DNA of 64,000 nt from positions 4,278,001 through 4,342,000 of the forward strand of contig NZ_CP050854.1 in NCBI RefSeq assembly GCF_017569925.1, given 5' to 3'. The position numbers were made by a program, and so were the translations under genes. The notes below the pieces were generated by a model. The model was not told where the DNA came from. It made no database searches and saw nothing but the letters and a program-made list of their open reading frames with translations. The DNA comes from Brenneria izadpanahii. GTDB lineage: Bacteria; Pseudomonadota; Gammaproteobacteria; Enterobacterales; Enterobacteriaceae. This document shows, piece by piece, positions 20,763 to 28,283 of the stretch (position 1 is the first letter of the stretch; each line of letters begins with the position of its first letter).

Positions 20763-21641
20763 ATGTCACGATTAAGCCGGGAAATGCTTACGCTGGCCCG
20801 ACAGGCCGGCGGCAGCCATAAGACGGTTCACGACCGACTAAAAATTGCAGAGCGGCTTGCCAGTCATCTGCTATCTTTGAATATTCAGATCCGCACGGTG
20901 CAGCATCTGAAAGCAAAACATATCGAATGCTATATCGCCGAACGGTTAGAACAGGGAATTACTTTGCGCACGCTGCATAATGAAATGGCAGCAGTGCGTG
21001 TCATTCTACGGGCTGCCGGACGGAGCAAACTGGCGGATGCGGACCGATTGAGCAACAGGGCATTAGGGCTGAGCGGCGCCAGCCGGGACGGCACGCGGAA
21101 AGCGATTACGCCGGAGCGTTATCAGACGGCGCTGGCAATCCTGCAACAAAAAGACGCCGGACTCACGCTGACGCTACAACTGGCACGGATGATGGGCCTA
21201 CGTTCGCAGGAAGCGGTGCAGTGTTCGCAGTCGCTCAAGACGTGGGCCGAAGCGCTCGAGCGAGGCGACGAGCAATTGACGGTGGTATTCGGCACCAAAG
21301 GCGGACGGCCCCGACAAACGCGGGTTCTGGGTCGGGAAGCGTTAACACAGACAGTGAATCAGGCGCTGACGATTGCTGCTGCCCGCAACGGTCGGCTGAT
21401 TGATAAACCGGATCTGAAAAGCGCCATTAATCGCTGGCGCTCGCAAACCGCTATGGCCGGACTAAAGGGGCAATATTCCCCGCACAGCCTGCGTTACGCA
21501 TGGGCGCAAGATGCGATGCATTATTACCGGCAGCAGGGTTTCAGCAACCGGGAAGCCTACGCGCTGGTGTCGATGGATTTAGGGCATGGCGATGGGCGTG
21601 GGCGGTATGTGCAAAGAATCTACAGTAGAAATATATTATAG
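20763..21641 (+). CDS. Integrase-domain (tyrosine recombinase fold) protein
   Basis: A 292-residue protein of the phage_integrase-SAM-2 / Integrase_1 type found on genomic islands. The N-terminal part (1-110) is a core-binding domain. The C-terminal part has MMGLRSQEAVQC with the first catalytic Arg, SPHSLRYAWAQDAM with the H-x-x-R box, and a C-terminal LGHGDGRGRYVQRIYSRNIL that supplies the final Tyr. These proteins are often separate from the island's main integrase; their recombination target is unknown. The start is backed by GGGGGA, and a folded leader lies upstream. Confidence 0.88.
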   Translation: MSRLSREMLTLARQAGGSHKTVHDRLKIAERLASHLLSLNIQIRTVQHLKAKHIECYIAERLEQGITLRTLHNEMAAVRVILRAAGRSKLADADRLSNRALGLSGASRDGTRKAITPERYQTALAILQQKDAGLTLTLQLARMMGLRSQEAVQCSQSLKTWAEALERGDEQLTVVFGTKGGRPRQTRVLGREALTQTVNQALTIAAARNGRLIDKPDLKSAINRWRSQTAMAGLKGQYSPHSLRYAWAQDAMHYYRQQGFSNREAYALVSMDLGHGDGRGRYVQRIYSRNIL

Positions 21642-21715
21642 ATATTAAAAAATAATAATTATTAAAAATAACGAACGGGAACAATTATTATTTAATCGTT
21701 CCCATAGTAACATTT

Positions 21716-21925
21716 TCAGTCCAAGCGACTTAATTGTGTAAGGATATATGCATGAAACTCTGAGTGAGTTACACGAGTCTTACCTAATTGATTTTTTAGT
21801 TCTGTCCCCATAGTCCTTAAAGTTGAACGATTTTTTTCTGTTTCTCGTTTATTTACTTTCCGAAGATGATAATTCAATTCATAATCTTCAGAGAAGTTAA
21901 CATAATCATGATCACTAATAGCCAC
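21716..21925 (-). CDS. Small hypothetical protein, 69 aa
   Basis: I do not recognise this protein. A longer frame reaches 22105, but the convincing start is a GTG at 21925, preceded by AGGAGTAATAAC. It gives a hydrophilic, helix-rich product (YELNYHLRKVNKRETEKNRS, TMGTELKNQLGKTRVTHSEF). It is AT-rich like its neighbours and convergent with the integrase-like gene. Its compositional regularity and good ribosome site suggest a real gene. Confidence 0.5.
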   Translation of the reverse strand: MAISDHDYVNFSEDYELNYHLRKVNKRETEKNRSTLRTMGTELKNQLGKTRVTHSEFHAYILTQLSRLD

Positions 21926-22333
21926 GTTATTACTCCTAATATTAACTAACTGTAATGAATTAGCACATTTATTAATATTACTAATCCGCGTTATTTTCAA
22001 GGAATCATGATAATAATCTTTAACCGAGATGAGACAAAAAAATTCACAAACCATGCCTGAGACACTAATGCGTGTGCAATATAGATACACATCCGACCAT
22101 ACCAATTAATAGCCACCGAATAGTTCAATATGGTTAGTATTGTCTTTGTATTGAAAGGCAAGCCGAACACAGACTGGCTACCAAAGTATGAACCAAACAA
22201 CACATTTTAAGAAAGCAAACCGATGAATATCCGGTTTTCTATATTTACCTAATACTCGAGGTAAACTATCATACCGATGTGACTGATGACATATCTGTAA
22301 AAATCCTTCCTCTTATATTTAATAGGTTCTCTT
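21926..22333. other. AT-rich gap between divergent genes
   Basis: No gene, RNA or strong palindrome is evident. It separates the 69-aa gene (leftward) from the membrane protein gene (rightward) and presumably holds both promoters. The frame reaching back to 22105 is discounted because its extra codons lack a ribosome site. Confidence 0.4.
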
Positions 22334-22915
22334 ATGTCGATAGAAGCACTTCAAATAGGTAGTTTTTTTGTTAACATTTTGATGGCACTAATAGCAATAA
22401 TTGCATCCTTAATTAGCTATGCTATTTATGCGGATAATTCAAACCCTGAGATTATTGTTTACTTAGAGCAGGATAAAGATGTAAAACAAGTATTAAACCT
22501 CGTCATAAAAAACATCGGTAAAGGCGCTGCACATGAAATAAAATTCAATATAAGAGGAAAAATACCTCAGAGAGCAATGACTAATAGTGACATTCAAGAA
22601 ATGACACAAGGTGCTTTAATAACAGGGATACCATTTTTAGCGCCAAGCAGCGATAGATCTATGATGTTTGGTAAATTTCATGAGCTACGTAAGTGGTTCG
22701 GTAATGAAAAAGTAAGAATAGATATAACATACCGAAGATCCAAAAACATTTTGCTCTACTCTAAAGAATTAAAAAGCAGTAGTTATATGGAGGTTTTTTC
22801 TTTTTCTCATGTGTCGGCAGCTGATAATAGCATAGGAAATAAAATATCAAAGGAAATTAGTAAAATAAGCAAAGAAATTTCAAATATAAATACGTCCATT
22901 GCAAATAAAAAGTAA
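22334..22915 (+). CDS. Membrane-anchored hypothetical protein
   Basis: Function not recognised. The 193 residues have one N-terminal transmembrane segment (about 8-31, rich in Ile/Leu/Ala) and then a soluble domain with beta character (PEIIVYLEQDKDVKQVLNLV, NIGKGAAHEIKFNIRG) that resembles small immunoglobulin-like domains in single-pass proteins. The C-terminal 30 residues form a repeated ISKEISKISKEIS coiled coil. It is AT-rich compared with the core genome and faces the TacT-like gene convergently. Confidence 0.6.
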   Translation: MSIEALQIGSFFVNILMALIAIIASLISYAIYADNSNPEIIVYLEQDKDVKQVLNLVIKNIGKGAAHEIKFNIRGKIPQRAMTNSDIQEMTQGALITGIPFLAPSSDRSMMFGKFHELRKWFGNEKVRIDITYRRSKNILLYSKELKSSSYMEVFSFSHVSAADNSIGNKISKEISKISKEISNINTSIANKK

Positions 22916-22936
22916 GGGGTTATTAAATATCCATAT

Positions 22937-23416
22937 CTACCATAAAGGTAAAAGCAGAGTATTAGACTGAATTTCCGAGGGCAGGAAGCCCCAATGAAGA
23001 TAAAAAGCCTTTGCTCCTTCGGATATCGCATGAACTAAAAGCGCTTTTGTTCCAACTTGCTCCGCCACTTGCCGGGAACGTAATACCGCGTCTTTTAATA
23101 AGCCTGAGCCAATCCCTTTTGCCTGATAACGACCATCCACCGCCAAACGTCCCAATACTAAAACGGGCACTGGATCGGGCATATTACGTCTTATTGCACC
23201 CGGTGCTGACTGGCGCTGAACGCTTCCCGTCGCTAATGCATAGAACCCAACGACATGTTGGTTATCCGCATCGCAGACCACAAACGTTCGTGATGCGCCA
23301 CTCGTCTGGTTTTTGAGCGCCTTACGCTTTAACCACTCATCTAACGACGACTCAGAGCAAGAAAAATCCGTTGTAATATGCCGGGCTGATAGCAATTCTG
23401 GTGCAGTTATTCCCAC
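22937..23416 (-). CDS. GNAT toxin, TacT/AtaT family
   Basis: Predicted toxin that acetylates aminoacyl-tRNA and so stops translation, as known for TacT, AtaT and ItaT. The 159 residues carry the acetyl-CoA motif VDGRYQAKGIGSGLL (about 95-109) and the TacT-type catalytic Tyr region SEGAKAFYLHWGF. The N-terminal CSESSLDEWLKRKAL is typical of the family. The start is a GTG overlapping the antitoxin end by 10 bases. With the DUF1778 gene upstream it makes a complete type II module. Confidence 0.92.
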   Translation of the reverse strand: MGITAPELLSARHITTDFSCSESSLDEWLKRKALKNQTSGASRTFVVCDADNQHVVGFYALATGSVQRQSAPGAIRRNMPDPVPVLVLGRLAVDGRYQAKGIGSGLLKDAVLRSRQVAEQVGTKALLVHAISEGAKAFYLHWGFLPSEIQSNTLLLPLW

Positions 23417-23679
23417 GGAGATGTCCTGTCTAGCAGTGCCCGTAAGCGTTCATTAGTAGCAACGGGCTTTTCCAAAGCAGCAATGAACGCATCGAACTGA
23501 GAATCATCGGCCAAAAACAGGCGTTGATCTAGCAACACTTCTTCAGCTTCACGGCATGCGGCCTCAAGAATAAAGTCAGTCCGAGATTTTGATTGTAGTC
23601 TTGCAGCGACATCGATCAATTCGCGCTGTGATGCTTTTGCCCGAATGTTAATGGGCGTTTCTTTCACTTCTATTCTCAT
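23407..23679 (-). CDS. DUF1778 (TacA-type) antitoxin
   Basis: A 90-residue ribbon-helix-helix antitoxin. The N-terminal DNA-binding part is INIRAKASQRELIDVAARLQSKSRTDFIL-like (about 10-40); the C-terminal tail (DSQFDAFIAALEKPVATNERL) is the toxin-neutralising segment of the family. It precedes and overlaps its toxin gene. Inverted repeats upstream (23694-23742) are a likely autoregulation site. Confidence 0.92.
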   Translation of the reverse strand: MRIEVKETPINIRAKASQRELIDVAARLQSKSRTDFILEAACREAEEVLLDQRLFLADDSQFDAFIAALEKPVATNERLRALLDRTSPWE

Positions 23680-23693
23680 GATTACCTCGTGTA

Positions 23694-23742
23694 TAGCAAT
23701 TTACTACACACTAACTATAACTAAACGTATGGCAAATTGCTA
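23694..23742 (-). promoter_or_regulatory. Inverted repeat, putative TacA operator
   Basis: TAGCAATTT (23694-23702) and AAATTGCTA (23734-23742) are exact complements, and each is followed by ACTACAC or CACAAG-type sequence. The pair starts 15 bases upstream of the antitoxin ATG. Type II antitoxins of this class repress their own promoter through such repeats; binding is inferred. Confidence 0.6.
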
Positions 23743-23929
23743 CACAAGGTCATTTTATTAGCTGATAAATTTCTGGCTACTCACTTTGCAAAAAGCTTCC
23801 GCTGTCCAGGCTTATAAGCAAGCAAAAAATTTTTAGGCCCACACTTAGGCCCATAAAACAAAAAAATGAATCAGCAATAAGCCATCTAATCAAAATAATA
23901 GGTAACCTATTCAACTTCCCCAGCCAATT

Positions 23930-24010
23930 AATACCTTATTAATACATTGATTATTATAAATAAAAATATTTATGAAGAGGGTGAGCAGTTCTTTATAAAA
24001 TCTTTTATTA
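23930..24010 (+). repeat. Island intergenic repeat, copy A
   Basis: Contains the repeat core TTAATACATTGATTATTA, then AAGAGGGTGAGCAGTT and TTTATAAAATCTTTTAT. The same ordered blocks recur at 27384-27503 and 28168-28283 and, without the last block, at 25607-25680. Its left part (the ATGAGTCACTC block of the other copies) is not preserved. Confidence 0.8.
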
Positions 24011-24338
24011 GGGCGAGCTGACGGTCATATATTAGCCCAGGCGTGCCTTTGTTTATGATGCATCCCCAGGAGCTTAAAAGACAGGATATGTGTCGTTAAA
24101 GAAGCAGCCCAGCCGGTCGAGTGGATAGCTGCTCCTAAACGCTCACATCAAGGTAGCATGACAGAAAATTTCATACTGCCCCAAATGTTCAAAACGGAGA
24201 CTCGATTAAATAATTATCAAAATACAGTGCGTTATAGTTACTCTATGGGGCACAGATTTGACATTACTATCTGAGGATTGACAAGAAATCACTTTTTGTC
24301 TTCTTTGTATGTAACAGCAGGAAAAGGAGAAGTAGGTA
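24011..24338 (+). other. Gap before toxin gene 1, with a possible decayed frame
   Basis: No intact gene is seen. A plus-strand frame ending at 24274 reads like protein sequence (LPQMFKTETRLNNYQ, YSYSMGHRFDITI), but its only in-frame ATG (24158) gives 38 residues and lacks a ribosome site. Its upstream part appears shifted. This may be the tail of a lost gene. The promoter of toxin gene 1 should lie near 24230-24320. Confidence 0.35.
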
Positions 24339-25084
24339 ATGGGATTTACTTACCCAGCAGTTGCCGGCGGGATGCAAAATGACAGAAGAGCTTTTGCAAC
24401 GGCTTTGGCTTCATTACAAGGAACTGCAGCAAACTTTGCCGCTCATTGCATCAAAGAAGCTCGCGTGAGAGAACAATATTTACGAGATATCCGCAACATG
24501 TCTACGGAGTTTACTCAGGCTGTAAATAGTGGAGCCATGACGCCACAAGAAGCATCCATTCAGGCTAACAGGATGCGAAATGAAATTCTTGAGTTATCAC
24601 GACTCAAGAGCAGCCCGGTTGGTCGAGCTTACGCCAAATCACTCAAAAAAAGCGGTCGTACAATGGCTGAACTAGCCGAACAATATGCCATTCGCCTGTA
24701 CCAGACATCTTTTACCTCACTATCAGAAAGCCAACAGGCAGCCGTATATAAAGAGATTGTCCAGTCTGCCGGCAGGGACAGAGGGGCGGCCACAAGCCTC
24801 GCTAAGGATTTGGGGTGGCTGGGAAGCGTATTCTTTTTGTTTCATTTGCTGTCGCAGCTTATGAAATATTCCAGGCTGAAGATAAAACAACGGAAACACT
24901 TCATCAGGGAGCAGTTGCCACGGCAGGGATTGCTGGGGGATGGGCTGCAGGAGCAGGTGTTGTGGCTGTTGGCGTTTGCGCCGCCACCGCTCCGGTATGC
25001 GTCGGCATCGCAGCGTTGATAGGTGGAATACTGGCTGCAGCAGGCACAGAAATGTTATATGGAACAATTTACATGGTGCCTTAA
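24339..25084 (+). pseudogene. Glycine-zipper membrane toxin, copy 1 (frameshifted)
   Basis: GGAGAAG precedes the ATG. The N-terminal 160 residues are helical and hydrophilic (ARVREQYLRDIRNMSTEF, LTPQ-like segment MTPQEASIQANRMRNEI, VYKEIVQSAGRDRG). Near 24811-24815 the frame shifts: the next frame carries AGKRILFVSFAVAAYEI and a Gly/Ala-rich hydrophobic tail (GGWAAGAGVVAVGV) ending at 25084. The intact protein would be about 248 residues. Copy 2 at 25719 is one uninterrupted frame through the same junction. Adding one G to the GGGG run restores it. The architecture resembles polymorphic toxins that insert into membranes; activity is inferred. Confidence 0.75.
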
Positions 25085-25099
25085 AGGGAAAATCTGAGC

Positions 25100-25483
25100 A
25101 TGAAACTAAGCGATCACGAACTGACAACACGAGTTTTAGTATGGCATGCCTTGTCCGATCTTTTCACCGCACGTGAGTTACAGGACTATGATTATCAATG
25201 GATGGTCAAAGTGCTGAAAGAATCTGGCTTATCCAAGGAAACCATTTTTCAGATAATTGATGACGAAGTGGCACCCGCCTTACTGGGAAATCTGCTATTC
25301 AACCCTACTCCGGTTATGGATGGCTGGGAACCCGAAGAAGTAAAAGAATTGGTGCTCCGCTATTTACATAAAAAACCAACAATTATAGAGAAAATACTCC
25401 CGCGGAAGTCCCTAATTAAAAAAAGGCGTAAAAACATTCAAAGCGAATTATCCCGACTATCGATCGAGTTGGATAAAAACTAA
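25100..25483 (+). CDS. DUF7079-like putative immunity protein
   Basis: A 127-residue soluble protein 15 bases after the toxin tail. The N-terminal two thirds (VLVWHALSDLFTARELQDYD, WMVKVLKESGLSKETI, DDEVAPALLGNLL) look like the DUF7079 family, which I know as small proteins next to polymorphic toxins. The C terminus is basic (KKRRKNIQSELSRL). Position directly behind the toxin on the same strand suggests the cognate immunity gene; copy 2 has an unrelated partner. Confidence 0.65.
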   Translation: MKLSDHELTTRVLVWHALSDLFTARELQDYDYQWMVKVLKESGLSKETIFQIIDDEVAPALLGNLLFNPTPVMDGWEPEEVKELVLRYLHKKPTIIEKILPRKSLIKKRRKNIQSELSRLSIELDKN

Positions 25484-25556
25484 CTGACACATCATCATTA
25501 ACGCTATCAACTCAATATCTACTGGCTGCCAGAACACGATATGCCTGATAGACACC

Positions 25557-25596
25557 AACAATGATAAAACCGGCTATGGTCGGTTTTATCGTTGTT
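25557..25596 (+). terminator. Terminator-like stem after the first toxin pair
   Basis: AACAATGATAAAACCG and CGGTTTTATCGTTGTT form a 16-bp stem with one G-T pair and an 8-base loop. It is followed by ATTCATAGG, so the T content lies within the stem itself. It could work in both directions. Repeat copy B starts 10 bases later. Confidence 0.65.
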
Positions 25597-25606
25597 ATTC
25601 ATAGGA

Positions 25607-25680
25607 AAGGTGATGAGTCACTCATTATCTGTTCACCAAATCCTAATCCATTAATATACTGATTATTAAAAATAAAAACG
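25607..25680 (+). repeat. Island intergenic repeat, copy B
   Basis: Has the AAGGTGATGAGTCACTC block and the CCATTAATATACTGATTATT core of copies C and D, but ends before the GAGGGTGAG block. It lies between the first toxin pair and the second toxin gene. Confidence 0.8.
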
Positions 25681-25718
25681 TCTAAATAGCTTCTCAGAAA
25701 AGTAAATCGCTTAGTTGT

Positions 25719-26267
25719 ATGGATACGGCACTTTTGAGTCCTTTAGGTAAAAGAGGAAAAGTGCAGTTTGAGCAGGTTATTTCTGCTTTGCAGGGAGAAA
25801 TGGCTGCCATTGCTGCGCAATTTTCTATAGATCCCCGATTACGACTTGAATATTCAAGGCTGATAAAAGCTATGTCAGATGAGCTTCGGGAACGAGCCAA
25901 CCGAGGGATATTGACATGGGAACAAGCAGCGAAAGAAGCGATGGATACGCGCAACATGACTATGGAAATGATTCGAGCGAAGTCTACCCCTGTGGGGAGA
26001 GCGTTAGCGCAAAAAATGAAGCTGACAGGGAAAGGACTTGTCGTGTTTGCCGTTGCGGTGGCGGCTTATGAAGTAATGAATGCAGATGATAAACTGAATG
26101 AAACTGGGCGACAGTTATCAATTGGTGGAGCAGGAATTGCCGGAGGCTGGGCCGGTGGCGCTGTTGCCGGTTTGATATGTGGTCCTGCGGCCCCAGCGTG
26201 CGTGGTGTTGGGCGCTTTTGTTGGCGGTGCGCTTGCTGCGTGGCAAATGGGTAATGTGTGGAGGTAA
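25719..26267 (+). CDS. Glycine-zipper membrane toxin, copy 2
   Basis: A 182-residue relative of the 24339 product. N terminus: helical (VISALQGEMAAIAAQF, LRLEYSRLIKAMSDELRERA). C terminus: GKGLVVFAVAVAAYEVMNADDK followed by a Gly/Ala-rich hydrophobic stretch (GGWAGGAVAGLICG). Compared with copy 1 it lacks about 40 residues between the GRALAQK segment and the first hydrophobic helix, so it may be a deletion form. It overlaps the next gene by 10 bases, typical of toxin-immunity pairs. Pore formation is a guess from the hydrophobic zipper. Confidence 0.65.
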   Translation: MDTALLSPLGKRGKVQFEQVISALQGEMAAIAAQFSIDPRLRLEYSRLIKAMSDELRERANRGILTWEQAAKEAMDTRNMTMEMIRAKSTPVGRALAQKMKLTGKGLVVFAVAVAAYEVMNADDKLNETGRQLSIGGAGIAGGWAGGAVAGLICGPAAPACVVLGAFVGGALAAWQMGNVWR

Positions 26268-26725
26268 AAATGGAAGTAACTAACGCAATATCATTACAGA
26301 TTATCCATGAAGCCACACAATTTAAGGAATCAGCATGTGAAGTGCTGCTGAATGGTAAAGCCACTGGCGTTAAGGTGTCAGGTAAAGTGCTGGAAGCGGC
26401 GGTTAAAGTGGATGACGCGCTTTATCTTCTGTTTTTGACTGATGATGTTATTTTTGAGGAATCACTGAACATATTTCTTATCCGCTTGGGTTCTAATAGC
26501 ACGGTTGTCGATTCAGCCACTATTGGCGCAATGTATAACACAGGGATTTTCAAAAATATAAGAGTAGCATCCTCTGACTCAGTTGATTTTAATTTTATGG
26601 GAGATAATTTATGGAAAGTGGCGGTTCATCATGCTCCGAAACTGAGAGTTCCCTTCATTAATGAAGATAAGAGAGTATCCCGCCCGGCTGGTTTTAAACG
26701 TCATTTCTCTATCTCAGTGAATTAA
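26258..26725 (+). CDS. Putative immunity protein of toxin copy 2
   Basis: A 155-residue soluble protein of mixed alpha/beta character whose start lies inside the end of the toxin gene. I do not recognise the family. It has no signal or membrane segment (GKVLEAAVKVDDALYLLFLT, LNIFLIRLGSNSTVVDSA). Translational coupling to the toxin is the main reason to call it immunity. The second in-frame ATG (four codons in) follows GGAGGTAAAA and could be the real start. Confidence 0.55.
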   Translation: MEVKMEVTNAISLQIIHEATQFKESACEVLLNGKATGVKVSGKVLEAAVKVDDALYLLFLTDDVIFEESLNIFLIRLGSNSTVVDSATIGAMYNTGIFKNIRVASSDSVDFNFMGDNLWKVAVHHAPKLRVPFINEDKRVSRPAGFKRHFSISVN

Positions 26726-26861
26726 GTTGTAATACTTACTCAGTGAGAAAAATTTGTGATTATTTTCGCCCCCTTAAAATCCTGCCAGCAAGCCGCTCAG
26801 CAAACCCTGCTTTATCTACCGGATGCGCTTACTGACGCAGCACTAAACTAAGGCGCAATCT

Positions 26862-27101
26862 ATGCCGATCCATAATGCTATCTGACGCGTGGGTGAAAAC
26901 CCTGAACCACTTTCCATCAGCCGTTTGGCGAACGAGCAACTACTGGAAAAAATGATCCTGCGCGATCCTTCTATTCTGTCTAACGAGTGGATGTTGATTG
27001 GTCATCAAGAGCGCACGCTGGACGGCGGGCGTATCGATCTGCTGGCGATTGCACCGGATGCCTCGCTGATCCTTATTGAGTTAAAACCGTGACCGCACGC
27101 C
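26862..27101 (+). pseudogene. NucS-like (DUF91) nuclease fragment, inactivated
   Basis: The frame starts MPIHNAI at 26862, then has TGA where relatives have Trp, and continues in frame as RVGENPEPLSISRLANEQ, DPSILSNEWMLIGHQERT, GGRIDLLAIAPDASLILIELK. The last block is the GR-I-DLL...ELK metal-site region of endonuclease NucS-like domains. After ELK the frame slips by one base into RDRTPR and then homology stops. So there is a nonsense mutation, a frameshift and loss of the rest of the gene. Confidence 0.8.
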
Positions 27102-27330
27102 GCGTAATCCGCGTAAATACCTGACCACGCCTACTTGTCGTTTATGGAGTCGCACGGCCATCAAAAATCCATCAGCCTGACGGCTTTTGGCAAGGTGCTG
27201 CCTAATATGATATCGGAATACGGGCAGGTGTACCTCAAGGGCAGAACCAAACAGGGCATACAGACTAACCCTGAGCTGAAAGATGAATCGGATGCCGACT
27301 GGCTGCCCAAGTGTGAGATGGCGAGGTAGA
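27102..27330 (+). pseudogene. C-terminal remnant of P4-type primase/helicase (alpha)
   Basis: From NPRKYL near 27105, with one base missing in CTGACCACGCC, the frame continues FMESHGHQKSISLTAFGKVL, GQVYLKGRTKQGIQTN and ends DADWLPKCEMAR. This matches the C-terminal end of the P4 alpha primase as I recall it (RHTKQGIQTNLTLKEE...GDWLPKCDE). The upstream kilobases of the gene are gone, and the remnant is joined directly to the NucS-like fragment. It supports a P4-like satellite ancestry of this island. Confidence 0.82.
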
Positions 27331-27346
27331 CGCCAGCAAAGATACA

Positions 27347-27368
27347 ATCGGCTCCGGCCGGTTTTTTT
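27347..27368 (+). terminator. Terminator of the primase remnant
   Basis: ATCGGC-TCCG-GCCGGT stem-loop directly followed by seven T. It lies 17 bases after the primase stop and is a classic Rho-independent terminator. Confidence 0.85.
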
Positions 27369-27383
27369 ACGTCGGAACACCTT

Positions 27384-27503
27384 AAAAGGTGATGGGTCAC
27401 TCGTAACCTGCTCACCGACTCATAACCCATTAATCTATTGATTAATAAAATAAAACCCTATAAAAAAGAGGGTGAGGAGTTTTTTATAAAATCTTTTTAT
27501 TTG
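27384..27503 (+). repeat. Island intergenic repeat, copy C
   Basis: Full-length copy: AAAGGTGATGGGTCACTC, CCCATTAATCTATTGATTA, AAGAGGGTGAGGAG, TTTTTTATAAAATCTTTTTA. It is close to copy D along its entire length, differing mainly by small indels in AT-rich spacers. It lies just before the Phd/RelE-type module. Confidence 0.85.
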
Positions 27504-27589
27504 GCCTCATGCTCATACTGTGATGTTGCTGCTTTTTTGATTAAGTGCTAAATTCAGTATTAAATATCATACTTAAAAAGAGGCGAACT

Positions 27590-27841
27590 ATGTCTGTACA
27601 ACCTATCCTTGCTAATGCTGTCGTGAGTATCAGCGACTTTAAAAAATCGCCTAATGCCGCGCTTAAAGAAGCTAACGGCGAACCTGTAGCCGTGTTAACC
27701 AATGGCCGTATCTCTGGCTATTATGTTTCCCCTGAAACATGGGAAGCTCTGGCCGACTATCAGGAAGATATTGAACTCGCCAAAATTGCCCGTTCACGGA
27801 TGAAGGGGAAACGAGTGAAGGTCGATCTGGATGAGTTATAA
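27590..27841 (+). CDS. Phd/YefM-family antitoxin (StbD-like)
   Basis: An 83-residue antitoxin. The N-terminal Phd/YefM fold is clear (ILANAVVSISDFKKSPNAAL, GEPVAVLTNGRISGYYVSPE), and the C-terminal acidic/basic tail (RSRMKGKRVKVDLDEL) is the part that blocks the toxin. The ATG at 27590 follows AGAGGCGAACT; an upstream in-frame start lacks support. It overlaps the toxin start by 11 bases. Confidence 0.92.
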   Translation: MSVQPILANAVVSISDFKKSPNAALKEANGEPVAVLTNGRISGYYVSPETWEALADYQEDIELAKIARSRMKGKRVKVDLDEL

Positions 27842-28115
27842 GCTGGAGTTTGAAGAGCACGCGCTGAAAGAATTTAAGAAGCTGGGTACACCCGTGCGGG
27901 AGCAGTTCACCAAAAAACTGAAAGAGGTTTTACAAAATCCCCACGTTCCCGCCAATCGTCTTCACGGAATGGCTGACTGCTACAAAATCAAACTTCGTTC
28001 CGCTGGCTATCGGTTAGTTTATCAAGTGATTGAGCATGAGATCGTGGTGCTGGTTTTAGCTGTGGGCAAACGGGAACGCTCAGAAGTTTATAAAGCAGCG
28101 AAAGACCGACTATAA
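27831..28115 (+). CDS. RelE/StbE-family mRNA interferase toxin
   Basis: A 94-residue RelE-fold toxin, predicted to cut mRNA on the ribosome. It has the basic surface and C-terminal catalytic residues of the family: LEFEEHALKEFKKLG, the Arg-containing YKIKLRSAGYRLVYQV and the final VGKRERSEVYKAA. It overlaps its antitoxin by 11 bases, so the two form one operon. It sits between repeat copies C and D. Confidence 0.93.
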   Translation: MSYKLEFEEHALKEFKKLGTPVREQFTKKLKEVLQNPHVPANRLHGMADCYKIKLRSAGYRLVYQVIEHEIVVLVLAVGKRERSEVYKAAKDRL

Positions 28116-28167
28116 ACGCGGATGTTTTAAACTCGCGGCTTTCTTGTTGTGCAACATACCTATCATC

Positions 28168-28283
28168 AAGGTGATGAGTCACTCCCCCCGTTCATCTACT
28201 CAATACCCATTAATATATTGATTATTAGAAATAAAATCTTCTGGCGAAGAGGGTGAACAGTTTTTTATAAAATCTTTTTATTT
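28168..28283 (+). repeat. Island intergenic repeat, copy D
   Basis: AAGGTGATGAGTCACTC, CCCATTAATATATTGATTATT, GAAGAGGGTGAACAGTTTTT, TATAAAATCTTTTTATTT. Copies C and D bracket the Phd/RelE module as direct repeats 784 bases apart, which would let recombination remove or add the module. Confidence 0.85.

Noticed and set aside
21926..22105. N-terminal extension of the 69-aa protein
   Set aside because: The extra 60 codons have no ribosome site, whereas AGGAGT sits exactly before the internal GTG.
24061..24085. CCCCAGGAGCTTA resembling the ERIC core
   Set aside because: Only about a dozen bases match and the ERIC arms are absent, unlike the full element at 17540.
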